DNA of 64,000 nt, from NCBI GenBank assembly GCA_021234155.1, contig JAJEKV010000036.1, positions 8,015,426 to 8,079,425 on the forward strand. Reading direction: 5' to 3'. The notes beneath the pieces were generated by a model. The model saw only the letters and a list, made by a program, of their open reading frames with translations. It did not search any database and was not told the origin of the DNA. Below are positions 35,087-45,724 of this stretch, piece after piece. How positions within the stretch are numbered: the stretch's first letter is position 1; each line of letters starts with the position of its first letter. The DNA comes from Isoetes taiwanensis (Eukaryota > Streptophyta > Lycopodiopsida > Isoetales > Isoetaceae). The position numbers were made by a program, and so were the translations under genes.

Positions 35087-36851
35087 TTAATAAGTCCAAT
35101 CAACAAGAATTAGACCCTGGATTTTGTCAATCTTCCATTTCTTGAACAAAACATAGCAGGGAGTAGAAGTTCCTGTTACCTGCACCCAAAAAGACAAATA
35201 CAAGCATTAGAATGGTCGCAATGCCTAGGGTAGCAGGTGTCATCAGAGCTTCTAGGTTTACGCCCTTTCACCCTGCTTGTTTTACAAACAAATGTGGGGA
35301 ATGGCCAGCATATACATTAGAACTGTTTATAAGAGCTAATAAGCTGGTAACAATTCAAATAAAGTAAAGCCTAGCTTTAGCATAGGATCCTTACATGGAG
35401 TATATAGTCCAAAAATGGGCTGCAAATAGTGAGCAGAGATCCTAAAGGTGCAAACCTGTACAATTATGAGATCCAGCCAACAGAAATATGCCAATACTTT
35501 TAAATAACATCATGCAGTTTGCGGAGTATATGCAGCATGCATTTACATAGAGCGATAGTAATATATGCGTTTATAGATCAGCTTTATCATGATTTGAAGT
35601 AATAAGTCTCAGTTGGAGCATTCATGACCATCTATATTCTATATCTATTGAAACTTTTAGGCAAATATATCAGCACATAGGGTAATGGTCAGCACATAGA
35701 GTAGAACTGTCTATGAAGTCAGTTCTAAGTCTAAGTACAACTAGTTTAAATATTAGCTTAAGAAAACCATATGGAATAGAGATTCAGTATGAGTTTGGAC
35801 TAGTTCGTTGCAAACTATAGATTGCTAATGGCAAGTCGTTTCCTGAAAACATATCAATGGCTTAAAGCGATTTTACATGCCAGATCGTATAAGTCATAGC
35901 AGAATAAAAAGGAGCAACATATAATAAGTGTAAGGCCATTTATTGGGTTAATGCATTAAATAATAAATTAACAAACTATAATTATAGCCCTCCTTTCTTA
36001 AGCCCATAGCAAATGCTGTATGACTGTATGCTTTAACACAAAGCAAATAGATAGAAGAAGAAGGATTAACTCCAATTTTCCATGGGCCAGTTAATATAGA
36101 AGAAAAACTATAGCTCAATTAAATCAAACCTGAGAGTTGCGCTCCAGATCACAAGCATTGCCTTGAATTTCGTCATATCCATGCACCAGCTTAAGGGGTC
36201 CAAGTATTTTGGCAATTGTCACACTATTCTCCACTATATTTTCCAAGCTGTTTTTTCCAATAGCTGCTTCAGAGTTTGCAACAGTTCCCTCAACGTTTTG
36301 CATGACATTCTTGTCATCCCCATTCTTTGCCAATGCATCTAAGCAGCCAGATGCAATTTTAACCAGACGCCCATGCTTTTGCTAAAAAAGGCAAGAACAG
36401 TACTCAACACATCTTCCCCAAATTGCGGCTCATGTGGCTTACAGCAGGCAAGATGCCAAATATAAAGCTGCCTAGCCCTAATGTTACCGGCCGTCCTTAG
36501 CTTAAGGCCTCTGTATTGCTCACGAACTACGACTCCAGCATATATCATAACCGAAATCGTACCTTTAGGAAAACAACTTGGTGTCCTTTTGCTCACGTGC
36601 TGATGCATGGCCAGAGCTTTACTGTGGTTTTTCACGGTTGTTCCAGTTGGAGATCATCTGCAATTTTAGGTTAAACTTCATAGTGCATAAAATTCATAAT
36701 CCCATAAAATGACAAATCTATTCCATAAGAAATTAAATTTAGTCCATATTTACCTTTAAAAATTAATAATAACTCGTTGGCTCTTTCTTCATTCAAGTTC
36801 TCAACTTTTAACCCAAGCATTCTTTCCAAAAAACCAGGGATATTCCCATAG
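35087..36851 (-). CDS. Candidate multi-exon gene, product not recognised
   Basis: Three exon candidates are well bounded. 36754-36851 follows GAATTCAG and ends AAAG/GTAAAT; it encodes YGNIPGFLERMLGLKVENLN and an Arg/Glu-rich helix. 36130-36381 follows TTGCCTTTTTTAG and is 84 codons, from QKHGRLVKIASGCLDALAKN to GYDEIQGNACDLERNSQ, before a CAG/GTTTGA donor. 35087-35179 follows TCTTTTTGGGTGCAG and reads VTGTSTPCYVLFKKWKIDK to a TAA stop. The last two join in phase 0. A middle exon near 36610-36661 is expected, but its frame meets a stop, so the gene may be damaged or my borders wrong. Helical content and the ASGCLDALAK segment hint at a repeat-helix protein; I do not assign a family. Confidence 0.35.
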
Positions 36852-36899
36852 CTGAATTCAACATCAAAGGTAATTTTAAGAAGGGTAATCACCCACTCA

Positions 36900-37250
36900 C
36901 ATAATATGTTGAAGCACCCTTGTCTCTTACCCTATATGACAATGTTCAAACTCTTCGCCATGTTGTTTGTGGAGTTGCTTTCCTATAACTTGAACAAAAA
37001 CCATGTTTTGCAACATAATTTCAATAATTTAAAAAAAAAAAAAAAAAGAAAGTAGAGGACACCCAACAAAAAAACATTTTCAGTAAATAGATACAATAGT
37101 TGCATCACTAAGCAGCAAAAGAAACACATTGTTTCTGTCCTCAACACTCAACACGTGGCTCAAGGATGATGTATCCAGCAAAACGGAGCTTTTACTATGT
37201 AGAAAAGAAATGGGATAGTTGGTCCTTAGTGGACATTAAAAATACGCCCT
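36900..37250. other. Non-coding stretch
   Basis: AT-rich with an A run at 37031-37046; no gene seen. Confidence 0.5.
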
Positions 37251-37808
37251 TCTTAACAGTTGCCACGTATGCTCATTGAAGACACCATACTATATTTTTA
37301 GTTTAAAAGCTGCTTAACCTCAGAGTTCAACTACTCTAGGCGGGATCCCTCTGTTCTTACAAGTAAGTAGCTTCTTACAAGTAAGTCAATCTTCTTTCCA
37401 GCCTGTCAGTTCAATCTTATTATTCTTGCTGGAGAAAAAGAAGGATACATTAGTCTGGTCGATTATTTAGTTCTTTACGTTTAGTGCTTAAGTACTCAAT
37501 CACTATGGTCTTAATAGTTGCCGCCACGTATGCTTATTGAAGACACCATACTATATTTTTAGTTTAAAAGCTGCTTAATCTCACAGTTCGACTACCTTTA
37601 CGCAGGATCCGGGAGTTCTTACAAAATAAGTAGCTTCTACACGGCAGGTAGATCCGTCAATCTTCTTTCCAGCCTGTGACGTCGTCAGTTCAATCTCATT
37701 ATTCTTGCTGGAGAAAAAGAAGGATACATGTCCTTCCTTGCATTTTTAGTCTGGTCGACTATTCAGTTCTTTACATTTAGTGCTTAAGTACTCAATCACT
37801 ACTTATGG
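37251..37808. repeat. Tandem duplication, about 260-300-bp unit
   Basis: 37251-37509 and 37510-37808 share, in order, CTTAAYAGTTGCC, GAAGACACCATACTATATTT, GGATCC, TCTTCTTTCCAGCCTGT, AAAAAGAAGGATACAT and GTGCTTAAGTACTCAATCAC. The second unit has several extra 8-20-base segments, such as GACGTC and CATGTCCTTCCTTGC. Confidence 0.9.
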
Positions 37809-37926
37809 TTGTGGACGGTCTCATCTTGACTTCGTCTGTTCATGTGCATCAGATCCAAGTGCTCATTAATCTTTTTCATTTCTGCAATTGGAGTTGAATC
37901 ATAACCGCAAGCCTTATGAAGATATT

Positions 37927-38657
37927 GCAAAAAAAGACCACGCCTTATGAAGGCCAAAAACCTGGAACTTCAGGTTTGGGATAAAAGGTATGCATCTCAT
38001 GCTGTTCCGATCCATTATAATACAACATGGCAACTGGGGAGCCCATTCAGCCTCCGGAATGGAAAGCGGCGGGCTTGATTCCGCTCAACAGGTGAAGAAC
38101 AGGTAAAACGGATCAAATTTGCGTCCTCCCCAGTTGCCATGTTGTGGGGGGACGAAACAGGGTCGCTGATTCCAGGACCCGCTCCCGGCCCTGGAATCAT
38201 CTCCCCTGTTTCCATCCCCCCATACAATATCACAGTTGGGTCGCTGCTATTTCCGGTGGTGCATTCTCAGGCATCCACGTCGCCCCTGCCGATTTCAAGG
38301 AATCCTATTTCCGTTCTTCATTGCACAGGTAAGAAATGATGGCAAATTTTGATCATAGTAACCGGATCTTGCGCTCCCCAACTGTGATATTGTAAGGGTA
38401 GCACAATTGGTCTGGATTCGGTTTCGCGACTCCGGGCCACGCCGCCAAACCGAAATCCAGTCCCAATTGTGCTACCCTTATACATCTTGTATCACTTTTT
38501 ACCTTATGCATTTTTGGCAAAAAAAGACCACGCCTTATGAAGGCCAAAAACCTGGAACTTCAGGTTTGGGACAAAAGGTATGCATCTCATATCTCATGCT
38601 GTTCCGATCCATTATAATACATCTTGTATCACTTTTTACCTTACGCATTTTTGGCAC
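37927..38657. repeat. Tandem duplication, first copy interrupted
   Basis: Copy 1 is 37927-38023 plus 38480-38518; copy 2 is 38517-38657. Both run from GCAAAAAAAGACCACG via AACCTGGAACTTCAGG and TCCGATCCATTATAATAC to ATCTTGTATCACTTTTTACC. Copy 2 has no insertion and so records the empty site of the element at 38024-38479. Confidence 0.9.
38024..38479. mobile_element. 456-bp insertion made of four adjacent inverted repeats
   Basis: Units: 38022-38041 with 38126-38145 (ACAACATGGCAACTGGGGAG, perfect 20 bases). 38146-38160 with 38205-38221, plus inner GATTCCAGG/CCTGGAATC. 38223-38240 with 38377-38394 (TACAATATCACAGTTGGG, perfect). 38394-38410 with 38463-38479 (AAGGGTAGCACAATTGG, perfect), plus inner CTGGATTCGGTTT arms. 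They abut end to end. ATAC flanks the insertion on both sides (38020-38023 and 38480-38483) and occurs once in the empty copy, so it may be a 4-bp target duplication. No coding capacity. Confidence 0.8.
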
Positions 38658-39602
38658 CATGATAGATTGCCAGTGAAATGTGTGGTAATCCTTTTGAGGA
38701 ATTATATGGTCCAAATTTTACTTCTAACGAAATTTTGACCACCTTCAGATTTCGCCCTGTTTTAGCATACAGAGACAAGGGCATACAGAGAACCGGAGGC
38801 CATAGCCAGGCTTGTTTTGTGCATCTGGCTGCATAGACAGATCATGAATGGCGCCGCCATGCCAAGGCCACCATTCTGCTACGCTGGCGGCCGCCCACTG
38901 CTTCAATAACGTTTTTTTCCCATCGAACCATTTAGTGCCACGTGTCCATATAACAAATATATTTTTACATAGCTTAACTTCCATTTCTTTATATTAATAC
39001 CTACCCCTAGTGCTTACACTAGTACTACTAACATGAACGTAACAACAACAACGTTAACCATTAATATAAATGTTTCGCAACTACTGATCTCGCAAGCTTT
39101 TCCTTCCAACTAATATTATTTGCCAATATTAGTGCCCCTAGCGACCTATTATCCGTCCCTAGTAAATCCTTATCCCTTATTCCACATTTCGTCAACATAG
39201 ACTGGTTACAGTCAACATAGCCCATTAATCACAACTGCCCAGCAATTGCAACTAACAGAACCCCATGCTCATGAACGTCCATCAAGGGTCCGATTTCGGC
39301 TATACCCTTGGGAGCACTTGTAACAAATTAACATACATATGATCTTAACACCATTCTATCGTTTGTCTTCAGGTTACAGTATTCCAGCAATCGAACTACT
39401 TGGAGAACTTTGTGCAAGCAACATTCAATGCTCTTCGAGCAGACAAAGTTAAAGGTATTAATTAATATGAAATTGTGCGTAGTTGCTGTCACATGGCATA
39501 TAGCTTGAAATTATGTTATTTTAAGTGATTGAGGAACTAGTTATTGATGCATTTTATTAAAATATATGCTCATAGGTAGTATTTATGCGCAGTTTTTGGC
39601 AC
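38658..39602. other. Non-coding stretch
   Basis: 38845-38895 is GC-rich (GGCGCCGCCATGCC and GGCGGCCGCCC). The rest is AT-rich without a recognised feature. Confidence 0.5.
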
Positions 39603-39605
39603 TTA

Positions 39606-40025
39606 GGGGCTTTTCACACGACTAGTGTGTCTTATATTTTAAGGCATACTATTGGTCCATGTCAACATTTAAGAAGAATTGGTTTTTACACGGAGCCATA
39701 TAAGACATGTCTTATTTAGGTTCGGGTAGGTTCAGATAGGTTCGGTAAGGGCAATGGAGTCTTATTTTATACCGGGGGACTTCCCCCGCCATAAAATAAG
39801 ACACCACTTATTATATTCTATTTTATTCTATTGACCAATCATATTCAAAATAATAGGTGGTCTTATTTTGTCACACTAGTATTTTTTAGTGTCTCATTTA
39901 TATAAGACACCTTGTAGTGTGAAAAGAACTTATATTTGTGTGTCTTATTTTTTGCTTTGGAGTCACAAATGATGTCTTATATGAAATGGGACAGCCATAT
40001 TATAAGACATCGTGTGAAAAGGCCC
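39606..40025. mobile_element. 420-bp MITE, PIF/Harbinger (Tourist)-like
   Basis: Terminal inverted repeats GGGGCTTTTCACACGA (39606-39621) and the complement of GGGCCTTTTCACACGA (40010-40025) match at 15 of 16 positions. TTA flanks both ends (39603-39605 and 40026-40028), the target duplication of the PIF/Harbinger group. GTCTTAT words repeat along both arms. A near-perfect central hairpin at 39758-39802 (AGTCTTATTTTATACCGGGG with its complement) has a GC-rich tip. No transposase, so non-autonomous. It ends 138 bases before the start codon of the next gene. Confidence 0.85.
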
Positions 40026-40079
40026 TTAAAATGGTAGCAGATCAATTATTCAGCCTTTGCTTATTAATCAGTAATCCTC

Positions 40080-40089
40080 TATTTATAAG
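40080..40089 (+). promoter_or_regulatory. TATA-like element of the small secreted-protein gene
   Basis: TATTTATAAG lies 78 bases upstream of the ATG at 40167 and just outside the MITE. Upstream regulatory DNA would therefore lie largely in the MITE. Also seen: a pyrimidine tract ending ATTGTCAG 10 bases before the ATG, which could be the acceptor of a leader intron. Confidence 0.4.
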
Positions 40090-40166
40090 TAGAAACTGTG
40101 TATGCTAAAATTTGTTGGTCGATTTTAACCAAGGTTACCGGATTTTTTCCATTGTCAGATCTCAGA

Positions 40167-40632
40167 ATGACTAGTAGCCAGAGGGTGGATGTTGCAAGGA
40201 TTATTTTTATTTCCATGATCATCTTTTGGGCGTCAGCTTCAGCCAGTGTGAATGACTCTCTAGAATCCCTCCAAGAAGCCCAAAATATATTGAGGGGGGA
40301 TGTTGTGGCCTTCAAAGTTAGAAAATGTGATACGGCTGCTGTTAATGATCTACTGTCACTTGCAGCATCTTCTTTATCTAAAGGGAAGTATGAGGATGCC
40401 TTGGGCCTGATGGACACTGCCAAGAAAGACCTTTCCGAGTGTATTGATTGGTTGACGTCCAGCAATGTAGGCCTAAATTTATCCTTGCTCTTCTCTCTGA
40501 TACAAAATTTATCCTTGCTTTTTTTATACATCTGAAATCTCTGATACAAATGTTTGCATGTTTCAGTTAAACGTCAGCCCAGCTCTACAGGCAGCGATGG
40601 AGTATGTAGATGAAGCAGAAAAGGGTATTTGA
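40167..40632 (+). CDS. Two-exon gene for a small putative secreted helical protein
   Basis: Exon 1 (40167-40466) encodes exactly 100 codons. After a short polar start comes a hydrophobic segment (RIIFISMIIFWASASAS), typical of a signal peptide with cleavage after the Ala/Ser run. It then continues with SLESLQEAQNILRGDVV, KCDTAAVNDLLSLAASSL and KYEDALGLMDTAKKDLSEC. The AAT/GTAGGC donor and TGTTTCAG acceptor join in phase 0 to exon 2 (40567-40632), LNVSPALQAAMEYVDEAEKGI and stop; total 121 residues. Two Cys (54 and 92) could form a disulfide. The pattern of a signal peptide, amphipathic helices and a Cys pair is loosely like plant invertase/pectin methylesterase inhibitors, but it is shorter and lacks their second Cys pair, so function is open. 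Failure to splice would end the protein 22 codons into the intron. Confidence 0.6.
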
Positions 40633-40650
40633 CTTGTGGGATAGCCGAGG

Positions 40651-40745
40651 GGATTGGAAATCATGGCGGATCTTATAGTTGAAGAATTGTTGTTGAGTTC
40701 CTATATCGATTCCTTGGCAATTGAAAATGTGAAAAGCCCCAAGAA
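40651..40745 (+). repeat. 3' flank shared with the 43-kb and 55-kb duplicated block
   Basis: GATCTTATAGTTGAAGAATT through GAGTTCCTAT and ATTCCTTGGCAATTGAAAAT aligns with 44003-44100 and 55907-56005. There the GAGTTCCTATGTC unit is tandemly doubled. The match begins just after the stop codon at 40632. Confidence 0.75.
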
Positions 40746-40803
40746 GCAATTCTAGAATCAAAGATTGATTACAATTCATACGTATTTGGAACCAATTTTT
40801 TTC

Positions 40804-41066
40804 TGATAAGAGTAAATTCTAAGACAAGATGAAATAATTTAAATGGAAAGGTTTTTTTACCTAGGAGCATGTAAAGAATAGGTAGAGGAGGCCAATAAAC
40901 AAGATCCTTCACCAAACCAAGACATTTTCTCCTTTATTCACATCCAATATATATATACAAGTGTTGTGCATACAATCACATGCGTGCATGCGCATGTGCA
41001 TGTACATGCATGCAATCTAATGCATGTTGATAACATTGTACAAGTCCAATACTCAATATTCTAACA
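40804..41066 (-). mobile_element. 3' LTR of a copia element
   Basis: On the minus strand the polypurine tract GAGGGGGAG (41067-41075) is followed directly by TGTTAG, the expected LTR start. A poly(A) signal AATAAA lies in the middle (about 40934). I place the end at CTTATCA (40804), giving TG...CA and 263 bp; this inner end is inferred, because the other LTR is missing. Confidence 0.55.
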
Positions 41067-41085
41067 CTCCCCCTCATGCCAACAC

Positions 41086-43070
41086 TTAAACTCCCAAAAT
41101 ATGGCGTAATTCTTCAAAACGAGCACGTCGCAATGGTTTGGTAAATATATCTGCAACCTGTGTTTCAGTACGTACAAACTCCAACTTAATCTTTCGCTTC
41201 TTTACTACTTGACGTATAAAATGATGTCGTATAGCAATATGCTTTGTTCTATATAGTGGTACCACGAGTTCTTCGCTATAGCAATACAACTTTGATTGTC
41301 GCACAATATTTTTGTTGGTTCTATTTGTTTCATAAAAATACTTTTCATAAGTCTTCGCATCCATACCACTTCTCTTGCAGCACCTGAGACCGCTATATAC
41401 TCTGCTTCAGCTGATGATAATGCCACTGATTCTTGACGTTTACATCTCCATGAAATCAAACTTCCACCATCAAGAAAAACGCCCATACCACTAGTGGATC
41501 TTCTAGTATCAATGTCACCAGCCCAATCTGCATCTGAGTATACTAACAACTTTTGTCCACCATGAAGTACTAAACCATAATCAATAGTACCTTTCAAATA
41601 CCGAAGAACGCGCTTAGCAGCTTGCCAATGTTGAGAACCTGGTTCAGACATAAACCTGCTAAGATATCCTGTTGCAAAAGCAATATCTGGTCTAGTGTTC
41701 AATGCAAGGTACATCAATGCTCCAATCAAGCTTTGATATGGTGTCTTCAACATTGTTTCATACTCCCCCTGCGTTTTAGGTCTCATCTGCATAGATAAGA
41801 TAGTACCTGGTACAATTGGTGTTGCCACAGGTTTGCAAGTCTGCATTCTAAATTTCTCCAACATCTTTTCAACATATCCATGTTGGCTCAATTTGACTTT
41901 ACCTTGATCTCGATCAATCTCCACCTTCATGCCAAGGTAATGATGTATATAACCTTGATCTGTCATTTGAAATCGCTTACTTAACATATTTTTCACAAAA
42001 TCCACATATTGCCGTGAATTCCCAACAATGAGACTGTCATCAACATGAATCCCAATAAAACATACTCCATCATCACATCTTCCAATATAAAGACAATCAT
42101 CTGCTGGAGAAGTCACAAAACCTTTTGATTTGAGAAATTGATCTAGGCATGCATACCATTGTCTCGCAGCTTGTCTCAATCCATACAATGATTTCTTCAA
42201 TAAACAAACCTTGTTTTCTCGTCCTGGAACATTGTATCCTTCAGGTTGCCTCATGTAAATCACTTCTTCAAGATCTCCATTGAGAAATGCTGCCTTTACG
42301 TCCATTGTCTCTGCAATCAAGTTAAATTCTGCTGTCATAGCAAGAAGAAGTTTTACCGTGGGTGATTTCACAACTGGAGCAAATCTTTCATTGTACTCAA
42401 TCCCTTCAATCTGTGAGAAACCTTGAGCAACAAGTCTTGCTTTGTACTTCTCCACCTTGCCATCAGGATCAAGCTTCTGCACCATAACCCACTTACAACC
42501 AATCACATGAGCATTAAGAGGAGAATCTACCAACACCCAAGTCTTATTCTCCATCAAACTTGTATATTCTGCATCAGTTGCTTCTCGCCATTTAACAAAG
42601 ATCCTTGATTTCATTGCCTCCTTGTATGATATTGGCTCGGTTACTAGAAAACATGCACTAGTGACTTCTTCTTGGGGTTCACCGGGTTTCCAAAGCATCT
42701 TTGATGGTTGCTTTGTTAAACTTTGCCGCGACCATACAATTCGGGATCATATAACTGTTCAGGTACATCACGCCGCTTTCTTTGAACATCTGGTGCAAGT
42801 ACAGCAGGTACATCACCATCAACATCTTCGAGTACACCATCATGCTCCTCATCACCATCTTCAAATTCAATGTCCAATGGCTTGGTATTAGATTGCACAT
42901 CCAACCAATCCACAGGAATCCATTCTTCATCAATTTTGCTTATTGAAGTTGGATCGCTCCTATACAATCGTGTCTCATCAAAGATTACATTGCGTGATAT
43001 GTGCAGGCTTTGAAATCTCTGAGTACCTCTATCTAGATAATTTGCTCCACCATATTTTGCGTATATAAGC
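41086..43070 (-). pseudogene. Ty1/copia pol, 5'-truncated and frame-shifted
   Basis: Reading from the 43-kb side: remnants of the integrase C-terminus (SRNVIFDETRLYRSDP near 42985), then an acidic linker. The reverse transcriptase follows with WREATDAEYTSLMENKTWVL, KWVMVQKLDPDGKVEKYKAR, VAQGFSQIEGIEY, MDVKAAFLNGDLEEVIYM, KSLYGLRQAARQWY and IHVDDSLIVG, where the YVDD-type box reads HVDD. RNase H follows with TRPDIAFATGYLSRFMSEP, YSDADWAGDIDTRRSTSG and SSAEAEYIAVSGA. After a frame shift near 41270 come TKHIAIRHHFIR and ADIFTKPL, then the stop. A second frame shift lies near 42716. Gag, protease and most of integrase are absent; the element is cut at about 43070. This gives a dead, 5'-truncated copy. 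The order integrase-RT-RNase H identifies Copia. Confidence 0.95.
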
Positions 43071-43574
43071 TAATGCGTATTTGCCAAATTTTGTAAAAAA
43101 GCTCTGAAATTCCTGCCATATTTTTTGCCAGCAAATGAAAACTGGACCTGTCCACAAGCACAAACAGTTTGGTGAAAAATCATGACATTCCTAACCAAAC
43201 TAACTGTGATCAACACAACCAACAGAATTACATGGTTGGTCATAACTGGAATGAACATGGACATCTCTCAATACGCTCAATTGACTTGGAATTGGAAAGG
43301 GATAAATCCACCAAAATTCGGCATTACAGCTGAGCCATATGAGGTTGGGGAATGCCTAAAGTTGAAAACAGCTGGAACATTTTAAGGGCTTATGGTCTAG
43401 GGAGCATATTGGAGAAAGTATACAGTGAAGCTTTTTGAATTTAGGGACTTCCCAACTAACACCCGAAACAGAGGCAAAAATGTCAAAATTAAAGAATGCT
43501 TAGGGGCTACAAAATGAGCTACTTCATCTGATAATTTATTCCTCCATGCTACAAAATGGGCTTCTTAATCTGAT
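43071..43574. other. Unassigned flank between copia and the duplicated block
   Basis: AT-rich. A short open frame at 43182-43385 has no motif. Words AATCTGATAATT recur at 43527 and 43567, next to the duplication border. Confidence 0.4.
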
Positions 43575-44483
43575 AATTACCTCCAGAGTTTCTGCTACTT
43601 GTGGAACTTGCCCATAAAATTTATATGTGAATTAAAGGGGCGAATTAAGATGGCTGAAGAATAGGCATCTGATTTGATACATAAGCCACCAGTATCTGAA
43701 CGCTCAGGTTCTGCAACAGCCACATCTGCAGCAGCAGACCCACAAGAAATTAAGCTTGCATATGGTACCTAATCTAATAAATAAAATTTCGCTATTACTT
43801 CTAAAATTTCGCTTCTTCTTCCATGCTACAGAGTGTCTAGACATACTTAATCTAATAATTACCAGAGGAGAAGCGAAATAAGGCAGCTGCGGTGAGAATA
43901 CAAGGGACGGAAATTACAAGCAACCTAACATGCTCTCCTGTTTATCTCAGCCATAACAGGCTCTCAAGGGGGATTAACCCCCTTGTATCATCCGGATTAA
44001 AAATCACGGTAGATCTTAGTTCAAGAATTAATTTGAGTTCCTATGTCCGAGTTCCTATGTCTATTCCTTGGCAATTGAAAATTTGTACTAAGAAACAGAC
44101 GAAATGAAAGGGGCTTTTCGTAGACCTGAGGAGCTAAACCAAGACCGATGATTCATGTCCTGCCAGAAGCTGAGCAACAGTTAATAAGCTTATCAGGTGA
44201 AAGGGCTTTTTCGTCGAGCTGGGTCGGTTCCAAGGCTGATGATTCAGAAAGCACCGTCTATCAGACTCGAACTCTATGCTCCCTGTAAGAATAAGGGTGC
44301 TTTCCCATGAGATTGGCGACCTGGAAATCTGGGTCCAGGTCGAAAACCTCAGCATAAGAAATGCTTGGTGATTACTTCTGATTCAGGTCAAAAACCTGAG
44401 TCTTTCAGGTTGAGGCGCCCATGGGAACCTGCACGCCCTTATCTGGACCTCAAGAAAACCTTGAGGTCGGAGATCCATGGCCC

Positions 44484-45042
44484 CTTAAGTGATTCGTATA
44501 CATCAATGGGGATATATCGGGTGATGTGGCGTATACAGAAGAAGAGGTGGACTGCCATGTTGGCAATCCATATTAAGGCCTAGATTCCACTAACCCGGCC
44601 GTTTCTGGATCTGCTGGCAAGAACTAGCGGGCAATCGGCAACAAAACCGGGCTTATCTACCATCATCTACATTCCATTGCAGCTCCGGCAGTTCTTGATT
44701 CTAAGCTTTGTTCATCCGAGCTGTCAAATTTTCCTGAAACTCCCGGGCAAGATCCCCCGTCTGTTATTTTTGTGATAACTCACTCCACGTCGGAAACTTC
44801 CACCCACAATTCTGACTGCAATGGAATCGCAACAAGGGTGCAAATTGATGATTTGTGGCTCCCTGATTCGTCGTTGTAGCAACTGACGGCACAGTGGAAT
44901 CTGGGCCTAAGAGTCACAATTGTACCCAAATAGTCATGTCTATTACGATGAACAGTCACCATCCATCATATATGTATGCTACATTGAGCTATTCTCAACC
45001 AATCATGTCAATATCATTCTCTATAGTTTTGCTATTTTGTCA
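44484..45042 (+). mobile_element. LTR-B, copy 1, disrupted by a MITE
   Basis: Matches LTR-B at 59051-59278 from the TTAAGTGAT segment to the CA end at 45042, apart from the 331-bp MITE insertion (plus its TAA duplication) and a changed first dozen bases that lack the TG start. It is followed by the tRNA-iMet-type primer site TGGTATCAGAGCC (45043-45055). Confidence 0.8.
44577..44907. mobile_element. 331-bp PIF/Harbinger-like MITE, copy 1
   Basis: Ends GGCCTAGATTCCACT and AGTGGAATCTGGGCC are inverted complements at 14 of 15 positions and are flanked by TAA on both sides (44574-44576 and 44908-44910). The empty sites at 59143-59145 and 61629-61631 carry a single TAA in otherwise the same LTR, which defines the insertion exactly. 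Confidence 0.9.
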
Positions 45043-45528
45043 TGGTATCAGAGCCGGAGATGGCTTAGAAGATCTGAAGGATTCGTGGCTGCTGTAGAGC
45101 AACCTTGGGACCTGCTATGAGGGAGATTAATGCGTAGATAATGAAGACCAAGAGCTCCAGATTAGAATTGAAGAAATTGGAGGTATTATTTCCTTTTTCT
45201 TTTCATTCCAAATCCATGTATTGAAGATCCAGATGCCCGCATGCATCTTGGGATATGTTGGAGTCGAGATTTTGCTTCTGTTCTCTGAGACGATGGGGAA
45301 AAATTTGCTCTAAGCGGAGCACCAGAGTCCCCACAAATCAGATGCAGAGCATGAAAGCAAATTGCAGAGAATCAAATCCTGTTGGTATGCATTTCCTGTC
45401 ACTAAGTTGTTTTTCCCTTTGGAGCCTGGTTCAAAAAGTGAACCAGAAGAAGCCCATAAGAGGCTTTGGTGCATGGCTATATACACACCTGCAATCCAAC
45501 GCTTGATCGGATGCTGATCAAGGGGGAG

Positions 45529-45724
45529 TGTTGAGGAAAGGATGATCATGCATCCTGGATCAACAGAATGGATGTGCCAGCAAGGCAATCCACATGAATC
45601 GACACCAATATACAGTTATGTCGTTTCATTTTTGTCTGTTCATATATCTATATATTGTAAACCACGGCTGGGGTTTTTCCAGCCACTCTGATCAATTCAT
45701 CTCCTTCATTTCTGTAATTTATCA
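45529..45724 (+). mobile_element. LTR-A, copy 1
   Basis: 196 bp from TGTTGAGGAAAGG to TTTATCA, preceded by AGGGGGAG (polypurine tract, 45521-45528) and followed by TGGCATCAGAGCT, one base off the usual primer site. Confidence 0.85.

Noticed and set aside
40167-40632. Firm assignment to the invertase/pectin methylesterase inhibitor family
   Set aside because: Length and Cys number do not fit; only a loose resemblance in helix pattern.
43967-43986. CAAGGGGG...CCCCCTTG hairpin as a transcription terminator
   Set aside because: Rho-independent terminators are bacterial; the hairpin is part of the duplicated element block.
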